A stretch of DNA of 64,000 nucleotides from the NCBI GenBank assembly GCA_036012905.1, contig DASCQF010000037.1:13929-77928 (forward strand), written 5' to 3'. The position numbers and the translations under genes were made by a program. The notes beneath the pieces were generated by a model that saw nothing but the letters and a program-made list of their open reading frames with translations, was not told the DNA's origin and ran no database searches. Shown here in pieces: positions 1 to 8,207 of the stretch; within the stretch, counting starts at the first letter, position 1; the number at the start of each line of letters is the position of its first letter. This DNA is from NP936 sp002726085 (lineage in GTDB: Bacteria; Acidobacteriota; Vicinamibacteria; Vicinamibacterales; UBA8438).

Positions 1-604
1 CGACGCCGAGATTGGGACTCAGAGTGGTGAAGGGGTAGTCCGCAATCTTTGGGCGCGCCGCCGAGATCCGCGCGATCAGAGTCGATTTTCCGGCGTTGGG
101 GAAGCCGACCAGTCCGACGTCGGCCAGCAACTTGAGGCGCAGCCGCAGGTCCGAGACATGGCCCAGTTGCCCCGGTTCGGTGCGCCGCGGCGCCTGGTTG
201 GTCGGGCTGGCGAAGTGCTGATTTCCGCGTCCCCCGCGCCCGCCTTTGGCAACCACGACACGCTGTCCGGCCTCGGTCAGGTCGGCGATCTGGACGAGCG
301 CGTCCGCCGTCTGTTCGTAGGCCACGGTGCCGACCGGAACGCCGAGCTCCAGGTCCTCGCCGTCCCGTCCCGTGCGGTTGGACCCTTCCCCGTGGGCGCC
401 TCGGGTCGCCTTGTACGTGGGGTGGAACCGGAACGTGACAAGGGTGTTGAGATGCGGACTCGCCGTCAGATACACGGAGCCCCCGCGGCCGCCGTCGCCA
501 CCGTCTGGGCCGCCGCGTGGCGCCGATTTCTCGCGCCGAAAGCTCAAACACCCACGACCGCCGTCACCGGCGGCCACGTGAATGTCGACCTCGTCGACGA
601 ACAT
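1..604 (-). CDS. obg: Obg GTPase (CgtA/ObgE), N-terminal part; C-terminus runs off the window
   Basis: Ribosome-associated GTPase of the Obg family, which acts in 50S assembly. The reading frame starts at 604 with MFVDEVDIHV and enters the glycine-rich Obg fold (GGRGCLSF, GGDGGRGGSVYL). It continues into the G domain with the P-loop GFPNAGKST near residue 168 and the switch region DYPFTTLSPNLG at the window edge. About 201 codons are visible; the rest of the G domain and any OCT or TGS extension lie outside. It follows rpmA by 41 bp, the classic rplU-rpmA-obg order, which supports co-transcription. The identification is secure; the length is unknown. Confidence 0.95.
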   Translation of the reverse strand, partial: MFVDEVDIHVAAGDGGRGCLSFRREKSAPRGGPDGGDGGRGGSVYLTASPHLNTLVTFRFHPTYKATRGAHGEGSNRTGRDGEDLELGVPVGTVAYEQTADALVQIADLTEAGQRVVVAKGGRGGRGNQHFASPTNQAPRRTEPGQLGHVSDLRLRLKLLADVGLVGFPNAGKSTLIARISAARPKIADYPFTTLSPNLGV

Positions 605-645
605 GAGTTGTGAAGCGGTGAGGATCGCTCGCGGCGAGTGTGACG

Positions 646-906
646 CTACGCGTCGAGTGGCAACACGCTGATGACCCGGCCCCGCGCGCCATGGTCCTCG
701 AATCGTACCCGACCGCCGACCTTGGCGAACAGCGTGTCGTCCTTGCCGAGACCAACGTTCTGACCGGGACGGAACCGCCGTCCACGCTGACGGACCAGGA
801 TTGAGCCGCCGGTAACGAGGTTGCCGTCGAAACGCTTCACGCCGAGCCGCTGCGAGTTGCTGTCGCGTCCGTTTCGTGAGCTGCCTTGCCCCTTTTTATG
901 TGCCAT
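646..906 (-). CDS. rpmA: 50S ribosomal protein L27
   Basis: Large-subunit ribosomal protein near the peptidyl-transferase centre. The 86-residue product starts MAHKKGQGSSRNGRDS, the standard L27 N-terminus with no cleavable Firmicutes-type extension. It contains GVKRFDGNLVTGGSILVRQRG and FRPGQNVGLGKDDTLFA, all typical of the family. Length is normal. It lies 7 bp downstream of rplU and 41 bp upstream of obg on the same strand, so the three are very probably one transcript. Confidence 0.97.
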   Translation of the reverse strand: MAHKKGQGSSRNGRDSNSQRLGVKRFDGNLVTGGSILVRQRGRRFRPGQNVGLGKDDTLFAKVGGRVRFEDHGARGRVISVLPLDA

Positions 907-913
907 GTCCGTC

Positions 914-1231
914 TCAGTCCGCCGTGATATCGGTGATTCGGATACGCGTCAGATCGCTGCGGTGACCGCGTGTGCGTCGCATGCCCTTGCGCCGCTTGCG
1001 TCGAAAGACCCGAATTTTGGGTCCGCGGTGATGGACATCCACCACGCCGACCACTCGGGCGCCGCTCACGACTGGACTCCCGGCGACCAGCGAGCCGTCG
1101 TCCCGGCTCACGAACAGCACCTTGTCGAACGTCACTTCCGCGCCGTCTTGTGCACTGAGCCGGTCCACGTCGATATGCTGCCCCGGTTCCACCTTCACCT
1201 GGTGTCCTGCGGCTTGAATAATGGCGAACAC
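914..1231 (-). CDS. rplU: 50S ribosomal protein L21
   Basis: Large-subunit ribosomal protein that binds 23S rRNA. The 105-residue product starts MFAIIQAAGHQVKVEPG, the usual L21 opening (MYAIIxTGGKQYxV), with VLFVSRDDG and the basic C-terminal stretch FRRKRRKGMRRTRGHR that contacts rRNA. It is the first of the rplU-rpmA-obg set. The 97 bp upstream to the preceding lipoprotein stop hold no clear leader structure that I can name. Confidence 0.96.
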   Translation of the reverse strand: MFAIIQAAGHQVKVEPGQHIDVDRLSAQDGAEVTFDKVLFVSRDDGSLVAGSPVVSGARVVGVVDVHHRGPKIRVFRRKRRKGMRRTRGHRSDLTRIRITDITAD

Positions 1232-1328
1232 GAGCTTGTCCCTTCGCAGTGTGCTGGCGGGCGACCCCGCACAAGCTTACCAGCGTACTCTCGCAGGGGT
1301 GATCTGTAAAGCAGTGTCGGCCGGCGGG

Positions 1329-2144
1329 CTACTTCAACAGTGTCCTGCTCCCACGGATGCTCTGCGTGCTGAAGGCGCCCAGGACCGACGGTAGCAGGCG
1401 GTCCATCAGCTCGAAATAGGAGGACAACGCAGGGGTGTTTTGGGATGCGTCGTACAGGATTTCCTCGCGGTGTCGTTCGGTGTAGACCGTGGCACCGGTC
1501 TCGCCGTCGATGAAGATGAACTTCGGGCTCAGGACGAAACCACGGCGGTCCCGATATGTACGCACCGGCACGGTGCGGCGCCGTCCAAACGAGTCATACA
1601 CCTCGCGTTCCCTGGTAACCATGCCCGACTGGGCGTGCGGGGAGAAATAGACGGTGCCGGTCAGGATCAACGGGTTCTGATACTCCTCGCCCAGGTCTCG
1701 CCAGAACCCAATGTTCGCGAAGATTGTCTCGAAGTTTTCCAGATCTTCCTCGGACATCGAGTCGTCCTCGCCGAGCGGGTTCTCCTGTTCGTCTGCTTCG
1801 ATCGCCTCGGGGGGCGCGAACCCGTCCGGGATGGTTGGAGTGTCCCGTCCGACTGGGCCCGCCTGCTCGCTGGCGATCTCCAGCAGCGGCAGCACGTCGG
1901 CGTCGATCACCTCGAGCTCGGAGTTGCGACGGAGTTGACTCCGGAGGAGACGCGCCGTTTCGTTGTTTGCGTCGACGTCTTCGGAACCGCCCGACACGAA
2001 CCCGGCAATCAGCACCCGCTGAAATTTGGAGATGTCCAGCTTGGGTGTCAATGGGGTCTCGATAGGAATTTCGTAGAACGTGGTGCAACCGGCAACTAGC
2101 GCCACGCAGGCGAGACTAACGAGGGTCTTGGCTGTCACGGTCAT
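1329..2144 (-). CDS. putative lipoprotein of unknown function
   Basis: A 271-residue secreted protein. The N-terminus has a hydrophobic signal segment ending in the lipobox LVAGC (Cys20), so it should be lipidated and anchored in a membrane. The mature part includes FQRVLIAGFVSGG and LRRNSELEVIDADVLP, which resembles proteins that assemble a cell-surface factor from beta-strand domains, but I cannot name a family. An acidic linker (about residues 105-135, rich in E and D) sits mid-protein. Its start overlaps the end of the upstream TPR gene by 29 bp, so the two are probably translated together. No function is proposed. Confidence 0.75.
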   Translation of the reverse strand: MTVTAKTLVSLACVALVAGCTTFYEIPIETPLTPKLDISKFQRVLIAGFVSGGSEDVDANNETARLLRSQLRRNSELEVIDADVLPLLEIASEQAGPVGRDTPTIPDGFAPPEAIEADEQENPLGEDDSMSEEDLENFETIFANIGFWRDLGEEYQNPLILTGTVYFSPHAQSGMVTREREVYDSFGRRRTVPVRTYRDRRGFVLSPKFIFIDGETGATVYTERHREEILYDASQNTPALSSYFELMDRLLPSVLGAFSTQSIRGSRTLLK

Positions 2145-2469
2145 TCACTTCCAGGAAGAGATCGTAGTTCGTTTCGATGTGGAGGTTGTCCGGCTCGAGG
2201 TCGAGCGCGGTCTCGTATGCCTCGCGCGCCTCGTCGAACCGTCCCTCGTGCTCGAAGGCGATGCCGAGATTGTTCCAAGCGGGTGCGTAGGTCGGGTCGA
2301 GCTCGATGGCACGCTGCCACCGGTACATGGCTTCTTGCCACAAGCCGCGTAGCGCCACCTCGATGCCAAACTCGACCTGCGCCTTTGCGTCCGACCGGGC
2401 ATCGGCGTGCGGTGTCGCGACCGCGAAGGCCAGGACGAGCGCCAAGGCGAACACTAGCTTGCGATTCAT
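2116..2469 (-). CDS. small secreted TPR protein
   Basis: A 117-residue protein with a signal peptide (MNRKLVFALALVLAFAVATPHADA) and about two tetratricopeptide repeats. The second is clear: YAPAWNNLGIAFEHEGRFDEAREAYETALDLEP carries the W, LG, Y, A and P positions of the TPR consensus. TPRs are protein-binding scaffolds; this one probably acts in the periplasm. Its last 29 bp overlap the start of the lipoprotein gene, which suggests a partner relationship. The partner and process are unknown. Confidence 0.8.
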   Translation of the reverse strand: MNRKLVFALALVLAFAVATPHADARSDAKAQVEFGIEVALRGLWQEAMYRWQRAIELDPTYAPAWNNLGIAFEHEGRFDEAREAYETALDLEPDNLHIETNYDLFLEVNDRDSQDPR

Positions 2470-2598
2470 CGATCTTTAGCCACTATAGCGAGTCGTCCGT
2501 GACGCTTGCAAGCACGCTGCCAGCCGCGAAACTGGACAGGGAGCGAGCGTGCGGGCGCCGGTCACCCGTGAACCGACGACTTGATCATTATCATTTGA

Positions 2599-2630
2599 CG
2601 CCTGATGATGCGTCGTCGTTGCATCAGGCG
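2599..2630. repeat. 9-bp inverted repeat upstream of dprA
   Basis: CGCCTGATG at 2599-2607 is mirrored exactly by CATCAGGCG at 2622-2630, with a 14-base spacer. It lies 22 bp upstream of a TATAAT (2653-2658). It could be an operator or part of an RNA hairpin; nothing in the sequence decides which. Confidence 0.5.
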
Positions 2631-2652
2631 GGTGGGTGGTCCGGGATGACGG

Positions 2653-2658
2653 TATAAT
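2653..2658 (+). promoter_or_regulatory. possible -10 element upstream of dprA
   Basis: A perfect TATAAT in a GC-rich background, about 215 bp before the dprA start. No acceptable -35 hexamer is found at 16-18 bp (GGGTGG at 17 bp), and no TGN extension precedes it. It may therefore be an activator-dependent promoter or chance. Confidence 0.3.
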
Positions 2659-2864
2659 GGAGTGAGGTCGGGCACACCGGTTGCGGCGTTGGCCGCGGTC
2701 GGGGGACGACCGAACCTCCGGGATTCCGCCCGTCCGCGTCTAGCACCGCACGTTCCGTGTGGTGTCGCTCCACAACGCCAACACCACACTCGTGTCCCAC
2801 TGCGGGTCACGTGCTGCGCGCGAGCGGTTCGTGTCCGCTCGGGTTTGCGCGGCCGTGGCGCGCC

Positions 2865-2869
2865 GGAGG
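2865..2869 (+). promoter_or_regulatory. ribosome binding site that sets the dprA start
   Basis: GGAGG ends 5 bases before ATG 2875. The open frame reaches back to 2662, but that stretch has no homology-like sequence, whereas 2875 follows this strong site and begins the conserved MTLIDWVAL segment. Confidence 0.75.
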
Positions 2870-2874
2870 TGCAG

Positions 2875-3957
2875 ATGACGCTCATCGACTGGGTGGCGCT
2901 AGGGATGCTGTGGTGGAAGGGCGGCGGTCGGGCCGCCATCGTGCGCTGGTTGGTCGACCCGGGTGGGGCCCGCCAGATGGCCGTTCTCTCCGGCGCGAAC
3001 CTCGAAACGGTCACCCGAGCCATCGACCCCAGTCTTGCTCGGCCAGGGCGGCTAGCCAGGGCTCGCATGGCAGCGGAGAGTGCACTCGAGACCGCGAGAG
3101 CCGCCGGCATCACCGTCGTGCCGTGGTCGGACATCCGTTACCCGACTGCGCTTGCGGCGATCGCCGACCCGCCTCCGGTTCTGTGGATACGTGGCGCGCC
3201 GGATGCACTGCGGACCTCGTCGGTCGCTGTGGTTGGCTCGCGCGCAGGCTCCGCCTATGCTCGGGCCGTCGGCGGTGAGCTGGGATCCGGTTTGGCGCAG
3301 CGTGGCGTCACAGTGGTCAGCGGACTAGCCCGGGGTGTCGACGCAGCCGCGCATCACGGAGCGCTGGCCGCCGACGGCTGCACGATTGGCGTGCTGGGCT
3401 CTGGTGTGGACATCGTGTACCCTCCCGAGCACACCCGGCTGGCTCGTGACCTGATGCGGCGCGGCGCGCTCGTCAGCGAGTTGCCGCCCGGCACGACACC
3501 CAGACCTGCGCACTTTCCGCAGCGAAATCGCCTCATCAGCGGTCTGTCGCAGGCGGTGGTGGTCGTCGAGGCCTCAGAGCGCAGTGGGTCCCTGATCACG
3601 GCGCGTCTAGCGCTCGAACAGGGTCGCGACGTGATGGCCGTTCCTGGCAACGTGCTCAATGGCCGAAATCGCGGCGCCCACGCATTGATCAAGGATGGTG
3701 CAAAGGTTGTTGAGGATGTGGACGATATCCTAGAAGAGATCCAGCCCGCCGAGAGGGTGGCAGGGAATTCACCTGGCTGTGGGTCGTTGCCGGAAGACCC
3801 GGTACTTCGACAGTTGTCGCGTGGCGAGAGCTACGATCTGGATGATTTAATCGCGCTGTCTGGGCTCGATGGTCCCCGTCTGCTGCCGCGTCTGCTGGAT
3901 CTCGAGCTCAGCGGGCGGGTGGTTCGTCAGGAAGGCGGCCGGTTCGTTCGACCGTGA
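2875..3957 (+). CDS. dprA: DNA processing protein DprA (Smf)
   Basis: Loads RecA onto incoming single-stranded DNA during natural transformation; widespread even in species not known to be competent. The 360-residue product has an N-terminal helical part and the extended Rossmann fold with SVAVVGSRAGSAYAR, VVSGLARGVDAAAHHGAL, TIGVLGSGVDIVYPPEH and FPQRNRLISGLSQAVVVVEA. It ends in a winged-helix-like domain (about residues 300-360) typical of DprA_WH. ATG 2875 is chosen because of the GGAGG five bases upstream. dprA directly before topA is a common bacterial order. A terminator-like hairpin follows. Confidence 0.95.
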   Translation: MTLIDWVALGMLWWKGGGRAAIVRWLVDPGGARQMAVLSGANLETVTRAIDPSLARPGRLARARMAAESALETARAAGITVVPWSDIRYPTALAAIADPPPVLWIRGAPDALRTSSVAVVGSRAGSAYARAVGGELGSGLAQRGVTVVSGLARGVDAAAHHGALAADGCTIGVLGSGVDIVYPPEHTRLARDLMRRGALVSELPPGTTPRPAHFPQRNRLISGLSQAVVVVEASERSGSLITARLALEQGRDVMAVPGNVLNGRNRGAHALIKDGAKVVEDVDDILEEIQPAERVAGNSPGCGSLPEDPVLRQLSRGESYDLDDLIALSGLDGPRLLPRLLDLELSGRVVRQEGGRFVRP

Positions 3958-3958
3958 T

Positions 3959-4010
3959 GGTCTTGTTCGTCATAGCGGCGGTGCACCGTCGGACGAAGAC
4001 CACCGTTTTT
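3959..4010 (+). terminator. probable intrinsic terminator after dprA
   Basis: Two bases past the dprA stop, GGTCTTGTTCGTC (3959-3971) pairs with GACGAAGACC (3992-4001), leaving a small bulge. Five T residues follow at 4006-4010. The loop is about 20 bases. The form fits a weak rho-independent terminator between dprA and topA. Confidence 0.5.
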
Positions 4011-4167
4011 CCGTACCGAACGTCATGCCCGTCGGCCCAGAGAGTGGGTCTGGCGAGGACCTCCGAGGCAGGACAAGAAGAACGGTGGTAGGGTAGATCA
4101 AGGGTGCCGGTTTACCGGCGCGTGGAGCAGGCGGCTATCGAATGCTGCCGAATACGAGGTAGGTCAT

Positions 4168-6585
4168 ATGCCAAAGGCGCTCGTTGTCGTGGAATCGCCG
4201 GCCAAGGCGAAGACCATCAACAAGTACCTCGGGCGAGATTTCAAAGTTGTCGCCTCGATGGGGCACATCCGGGATCTGCCCAAAAGCAAGCTGGGTGTCG
4301 ACATCGAGGACGGCTTCGCCCCGGTTTACGAGCCGATTCCGGCTCGCAAGAAGGTCATCAAGGAACTGCGCGATGCGGCCAAAGGTGTCAATCAGATCTA
4401 CGTGGCCACAGACCCTGACCGCGAAGGGGAGGCCATTGGCTGGCACCTGGCCAACGAGCTCGGGTCGAAGAAACGCAAGGTCGGCCGGTTGCTGTTCAAT
4501 GAGATCACCAAGAAGGCAGTACTCGAGGCGTTGAAACAGGAACGCACGATCGACCAGCGTATGGTCGATGCCCAGCAGGCCCGTCGCGTACTCGACCGGC
4601 TGGTCGGGTACAAGCTGAGCCCGTTGCTCTGGGACAAGGTCCGGAGAGGGTTGAGCGCCGGGCGCGTCCAGTCGGTCGCCCTGAAATTGGTGTGCGACCG
4701 TGAGGCGGCCGTCGAGTCTTTTGTCGCCGAGGAGTACTGGCATATCACGGCGCGGTTGGCCGGGGCGGTGCCGCCCGAGTTCGACACGAGGGTCGTCAAG
4801 AAGGGCACGCACGCGCTAAAGGTCACGCGCGGGTCCGAGGCCGACGCGGTCGTGTCGGACCTCGAACAGGCGAGCTTCGTGGTCCGGACGGTCGCGACGA
4901 AGGAGCGCAAGAAGCAGGCTCCCCCGCCGTTCATCACCAGCAAGCTGCAGCAGGCGGCGCGGTTTCCGGTCAAGAAGACGATGATGATCGCCCAGCAGCT
5001 CTACGAGGGCATCGAGCTGCCTGGTGAGGGCGCCGTCGGTCTGATTACCTACATGCGCACCGACTCGACGCGCGTGGCAGACGAGGCGCTCACCGATGTG
5101 CGAGCCCACATCGGGAAGCAGTACGGCGCCGACTGTGTCCCCGACAAGCCGCGTTACTTTCGGAAGAAGGCGGACGCCCAGGACGCCCACGAGGCGATCC
5201 GACCGACCGGGATTCAATTCGACCCCGAGACGGTGCGAGCGCACCTGACACGCGAGCAGTATTCGATCTATCGGCTCATCTGGAATCGTTTCGTCGCATC
5301 TCAGATGGCGCCGGCGACGTTCGACGACACGACGGTCGAGGTCGAGGCGGGCGAGTATCTCTTGCGGGCGAAAGGCTCGGTGCCGAAGTTCAGTGGCTGG
5401 TTGACCGTCTATGAGCAGCCAGGGGCGGATCCAGAGTCGGAGCCGGTTGTCGAGCAGCCTGCGGGGACGGACGGAGAAGATGGACCAGCGACCGGGTTGT
5501 TGCCGAAGCTGGTCGCCGGTGACGTGCTGGAGCTGCGGAAGTTGAACCCGGAGCAGAAGTTCACCCAACCGCCGCCCCGGTTCAGCGAGGCGACCCTGGT
5601 CAAGGAGCTCGAGGAGAACGGCATCGGCCGGCCGAGCACCTACGCGTCGATTATCGGTGTGTTGCAGGCGCGCGAGTACGCAGAGAAGGTTGAGGGGCGG
5701 TTCCGCCCCACACGCTTGGGCCGGCTGGTCATCGACCTGCTCGCCAAGAGTTTCGACGACATTCTGGCGGTCGACTACACCCGTGGGCTCGAGGAGCAGC
5801 TCGACAAGATCGAGGAGGGCGAGGCCGATTACGGCACGATCCTTCAGAGCTTCTACGAGAAGTTCAGCGCCGATCTCGGGCAGGCTTCCGAGGAGATGCC
5901 GAACATCAAGGGTGAAGGGTTGCCCAGTGAGGAGACCTGCGACAAGTGTGGGGCGCCCATGGTCGTCAAGGTCGGTCGGTTTGGTGTCTTCCTGGCATGT
6001 AGCGCGTACCCGGAGTGTCAGAACACCCGCGAAGTGGACAAGACCGAGACGAATGCGGACGAGGAGCCGGAGGCCTGCGAGACCTGCGGGAAGCCGATGG
6101 TGGTCAAGCGCGGTCGCTTCGGGCAATTCCTCGCCTGTTCGGGGTATCCGGACTGCAAGACGACTCGCAAGCTGATCGAGACCAAGAGTGGGATGACCGC
6201 GGCGAAGCCGGACCAGATGCTCGATGAAAAGTGCCCGCGCTGCGAGTCCAACCTCGTCGTGAAGCAAGGCCGGTTTGGCGAGTTTACCGCCTGCAGCAAC
6301 TACCCGAAGTGCCGCTATGTGAAGCTGAAATCGACCGGCGTGGCCTGCCCGAAGGATGGCGCCGACATCGTGGAGCGGAAGTCGAAACGTGGTCGAACGT
6401 TCTACGGGTGCAGCAACTATCCCGACTGCGACTTCACGCTCTGGAACCGGCCGATATCGGAGACCTGCCCGACGTGTGGGGCCCCATATCTGGTCGAGAA
6501 GATCACGAAACGCTGGGGTCATCAGGTGCTCTGCGACAACGACGACTGCGACTACAAACGCACCGAGGAAGCAGCGTCGGCGTGA
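4168..6585 (+). CDS. topA: DNA topoisomerase I (type IA)
   Basis: Relaxes negatively supercoiled DNA by single-strand passage. The 805-residue product starts with the TOPRIM core (VVESPAKAKTINKYLG; DPDREGEAIGWHL), followed by the type IA fold with the active-site motif ITYMRTDSTR (Tyr295). The C-terminus carries five zinc-ribbon modules, four of them CxxC...CxxxxxC type (starting CDKCG, CETCG, CPRCE and CPTCG). The fourth module in order begins CPKDG, so its second cysteine is replaced by Asp and zinc binding there is doubtful. The start is ATG 4168 after GAGGTAGG. Length and domain order are normal for a diderm TopA with extended zinc fingers. Confidence 0.98.
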   Translation: MPKALVVVESPAKAKTINKYLGRDFKVVASMGHIRDLPKSKLGVDIEDGFAPVYEPIPARKKVIKELRDAAKGVNQIYVATDPDREGEAIGWHLANELGSKKRKVGRLLFNEITKKAVLEALKQERTIDQRMVDAQQARRVLDRLVGYKLSPLLWDKVRRGLSAGRVQSVALKLVCDREAAVESFVAEEYWHITARLAGAVPPEFDTRVVKKGTHALKVTRGSEADAVVSDLEQASFVVRTVATKERKKQAPPPFITSKLQQAARFPVKKTMMIAQQLYEGIELPGEGAVGLITYMRTDSTRVADEALTDVRAHIGKQYGADCVPDKPRYFRKKADAQDAHEAIRPTGIQFDPETVRAHLTREQYSIYRLIWNRFVASQMAPATFDDTTVEVEAGEYLLRAKGSVPKFSGWLTVYEQPGADPESEPVVEQPAGTDGEDGPATGLLPKLVAGDVLELRKLNPEQKFTQPPPRFSEATLVKELEENGIGRPSTYASIIGVLQAREYAEKVEGRFRPTRLGRLVIDLLAKSFDDILAVDYTRGLEEQLDKIEEGEADYGTILQSFYEKFSADLGQASEEMPNIKGEGLPSEETCDKCGAPMVVKVGRFGVFLACSAYPECQNTREVDKTETNADEEPEACETCGKPMVVKRGRFGQFLACSGYPDCKTTRKLIETKSGMTAAKPDQMLDEKCPRCESNLVVKQGRFGEFTACSNYPKCRYVKLKSTGVACPKDGADIVERKSKRGRTFYGCSNYPDCDFTLWNRPISETCPTCGAPYLVEKITKRWGHQVLCDNDDCDYKRTEEAASA

Positions 6586-6590
6586 CGGGG

Positions 6591-6614
6591 GAGACAGGAG
6601 ACAGGAGACAGGAG
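6591..6614 (+). repeat. GGAGACA heptamer array after topA
   Basis: Three near-perfect copies of GGAGACA followed by GGAGG lie 6 bp past the topA stop. Related arrays occur near 18594, 36449, 40737 and 56699. The tail (AAAAAGGAAGCCGC) resembles the tail of the array at 56699. Confidence 0.7.
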
Positions 6615-6782
6615 GAAAAAGGAAGCCGCTGCGGGACGTTCCGCGCGGCTCCATTCAGAAATGCTCGACACGCCGTCAGGGCAAAGGATCGGCGTAGTGC
6701 CAAGCATGCTGCTGGTGAAGCTCTCTGGCTTCTCCTGCCTCCTGAGAGCGGGGTCCGCAGCAAGCTGGGGGATCCTGACCCC

Positions 6783-8207
6783 GTGATCCATATCATCGGC
6801 GGTGGACTCGCCGGGAGCGAAGCGGCCTGGCAGGCGGCATCGCGCGGTGTACCGGTCACCATCCACGAGATGCGACCGGTGCGGCCGACTCCGGTCCACC
6901 ACACCAGCCACCTAGCCGAGCTGGTCTGCAGTAATTCCTTTCGGGCCGACAAGATCGAGAACGCCGTCGGGTTGTTGAAGGCGGAAATGCGATGCTTGGG
7001 GTCGCTTGTGATCCGCGTGGCCGATGAGACGCGTGTGCCCGCGGGTGCCGCCCTCGCCGTCGACCGAGTTCGCTTCGCCACTGGGATTACCGCCGCACTC
7101 GAGGCGGCGCCCCTGGTCACGATTCGCCGCGAAGAGGTCTGCGACCTGTCGCTGTCTGGCGACGTCGCGGAACCACTGATCGTGGCCACCGGTCCGCTGA
7201 CCTCGCCAGAGCTGTCGCAAGCGGTTGCTGGCTTTGTGGGCCGGGACCATCTGTATTTCTACGACGCCATCAGTCCGATCGTGCTGGCCGAGACGATCGA
7301 TCGAGAGAAGATATTCAGGGCATCTCGGTGGGGGCGACACACGCCGGCCCCAGCCGAGACCGGTCTCGGGGAGCCCGTGGCCTCTGTGTGCGACGCCGGG
7401 GCGGCGGGTGACGGCGACTATCTGAACTGTCCGATGACGGCGGAGGAGTATCACCACTTTCACGATGCGCTGCTCGGGGCCCAGCGCGCGACGTTGCACG
7501 ACATCGATCAGGGCAAGTTTTTCGAGGGGTGTCTGCCGATCGAGGTCATGGCGCAGCGCGGCAAGGACACCCTGCGCTTCGGGCCGATGAAGCCGGTGGG
7601 ACTCAACGATCCCCGGACTGGCCGAAGGCCCTACGCGGTGGTACAGCTCAGGCAGGACACGCTGGCCGGGGACCACTACAGCATGGTGGGGTTCCAGACG
7701 CAGCTGAAGTGGGACGAGCAGGCACGAGTCTTTGGAACGATCCCCGGTCTGGAGCGGGCTGAGTTCGTCCGGTTTGGCATGATTCACCGCAACACCTACA
7801 TCAACGGGCCGACCGCGCTGCGGCCGACGTGGCAGACTCGTCACCATCCGTCGGTGTTCTTCGCCGGGCAGATCTCCGGAGTCGAGGGATACGTCGAGTC
7901 GGCGGCGAGCGGGCTGATCGCCGGGATCAACGCGGCGTCGCTGGCGCGGGAAGGCGTGCCGCAGCCCCCCCCGCGTACCACCGCGATAGGTGCGCTCGGG
8001 CACTACGTGTCCCACGCCGATCGGGCCAACTACCAGCCATCTAATATTGCGTTCGGTCTGATTCCGGCGATGGAGGGAGCACCGCGGCGGAAGGTCGAAC
8101 GGCGTCGGATGATTGCCGCGCGCGCGCTGACCGACATTGAGGCATGGCACACTGCCATGGCACTGGACGACGTCCATCATGAGGACGCATCTCCGCTCGT
8201 TTCTTGA
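6783..8207 (+). CDS. trmFO: tRNA (uracil-5-)-methyltransferase TrmFO, folate/FAD dependent
   Basis: Makes m5U54 in the T-loop of tRNA using methylenetetrahydrofolate and FADH2. From GTG 6783 the product (474 residues) begins VIHIIGGGLAGSEAAWQ, the FAD-binding dinucleotide motif. It continues with EMRPVRPTPVHHT, LVCSNSFRAD (with the family cysteine), YFYDAISPIV, KDTLRFGPMKPVGL and FAGQISGVEGYVESAASG, all TrmFO signatures. The frame is open further upstream, but GTG at the Rossmann strand is the only start giving a normal N-terminus. A run of eight C at 7965-7972 is in frame. The end overlaps the xerC start by 29 bp, the trmFO-xerC pairing known from several phyla. Confidence 0.96.
   Translation: MIHIIGGGLAGSEAAWQAASRGVPVTIHEMRPVRPTPVHHTSHLAELVCSNSFRADKIENAVGLLKAEMRCLGSLVIRVADETRVPAGAALAVDRVRFATGITAALEAAPLVTIRREEVCDLSLSGDVAEPLIVATGPLTSPELSQAVAGFVGRDHLYFYDAISPIVLAETIDREKIFRASRWGRHTPAPAETGLGEPVASVCDAGAAGDGDYLNCPMTAEEYHHFHDALLGAQRATLHDIDQGKFFEGCLPIEVMAQRGKDTLRFGPMKPVGLNDPRTGRRPYAVVQLRQDTLAGDHYSMVGFQTQLKWDEQARVFGTIPGLERAEFVRFGMIHRNTYINGPTALRPTWQTRHHPSVFFAGQISGVEGYVESAASGLIAGINAASLAREGVPQPPPRTTAIGALGHYVSHADRANYQPSNIAFGLIPAMEGAPRRKVERRRMIAARALTDIEAWHTAMALDDVHHEDASPLVS

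Larger units (their letters stand above)
2470..2874. other. intergenic region between divergent TPR gene and dprA
   Basis: About 405 bp separate the divergent starts of the TPR gene (minus) and dprA (plus). It holds a palindrome at 2599-2630 and a TATAAT at 2653-2658. Open frames cross it on both strands but show no family motifs or consistent codon character, and the dprA frame upstream of 2875 reads as low-quality arginine-rich sequence. I see no further gene here. Confidence 0.6.

Noticed and set aside
2562..3134. 190-codon minus-strand frame across the dprA promoter region and 5' end
   Set aside because: Lies opposite dprA with no recognisable domain, and has no ribosome site.
4816..6654. 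612-codon open frame antisense to topA
   Set aside because: It mirrors the topA frame in GC-rich DNA, has no family motifs and a leucine/arginine-rich product. Similar long antisense frames at 6912-8243, 19243-20520, 24379-25521, 48720-50177, 54384-55811 and 57862-59157 were rejected for the same reason.
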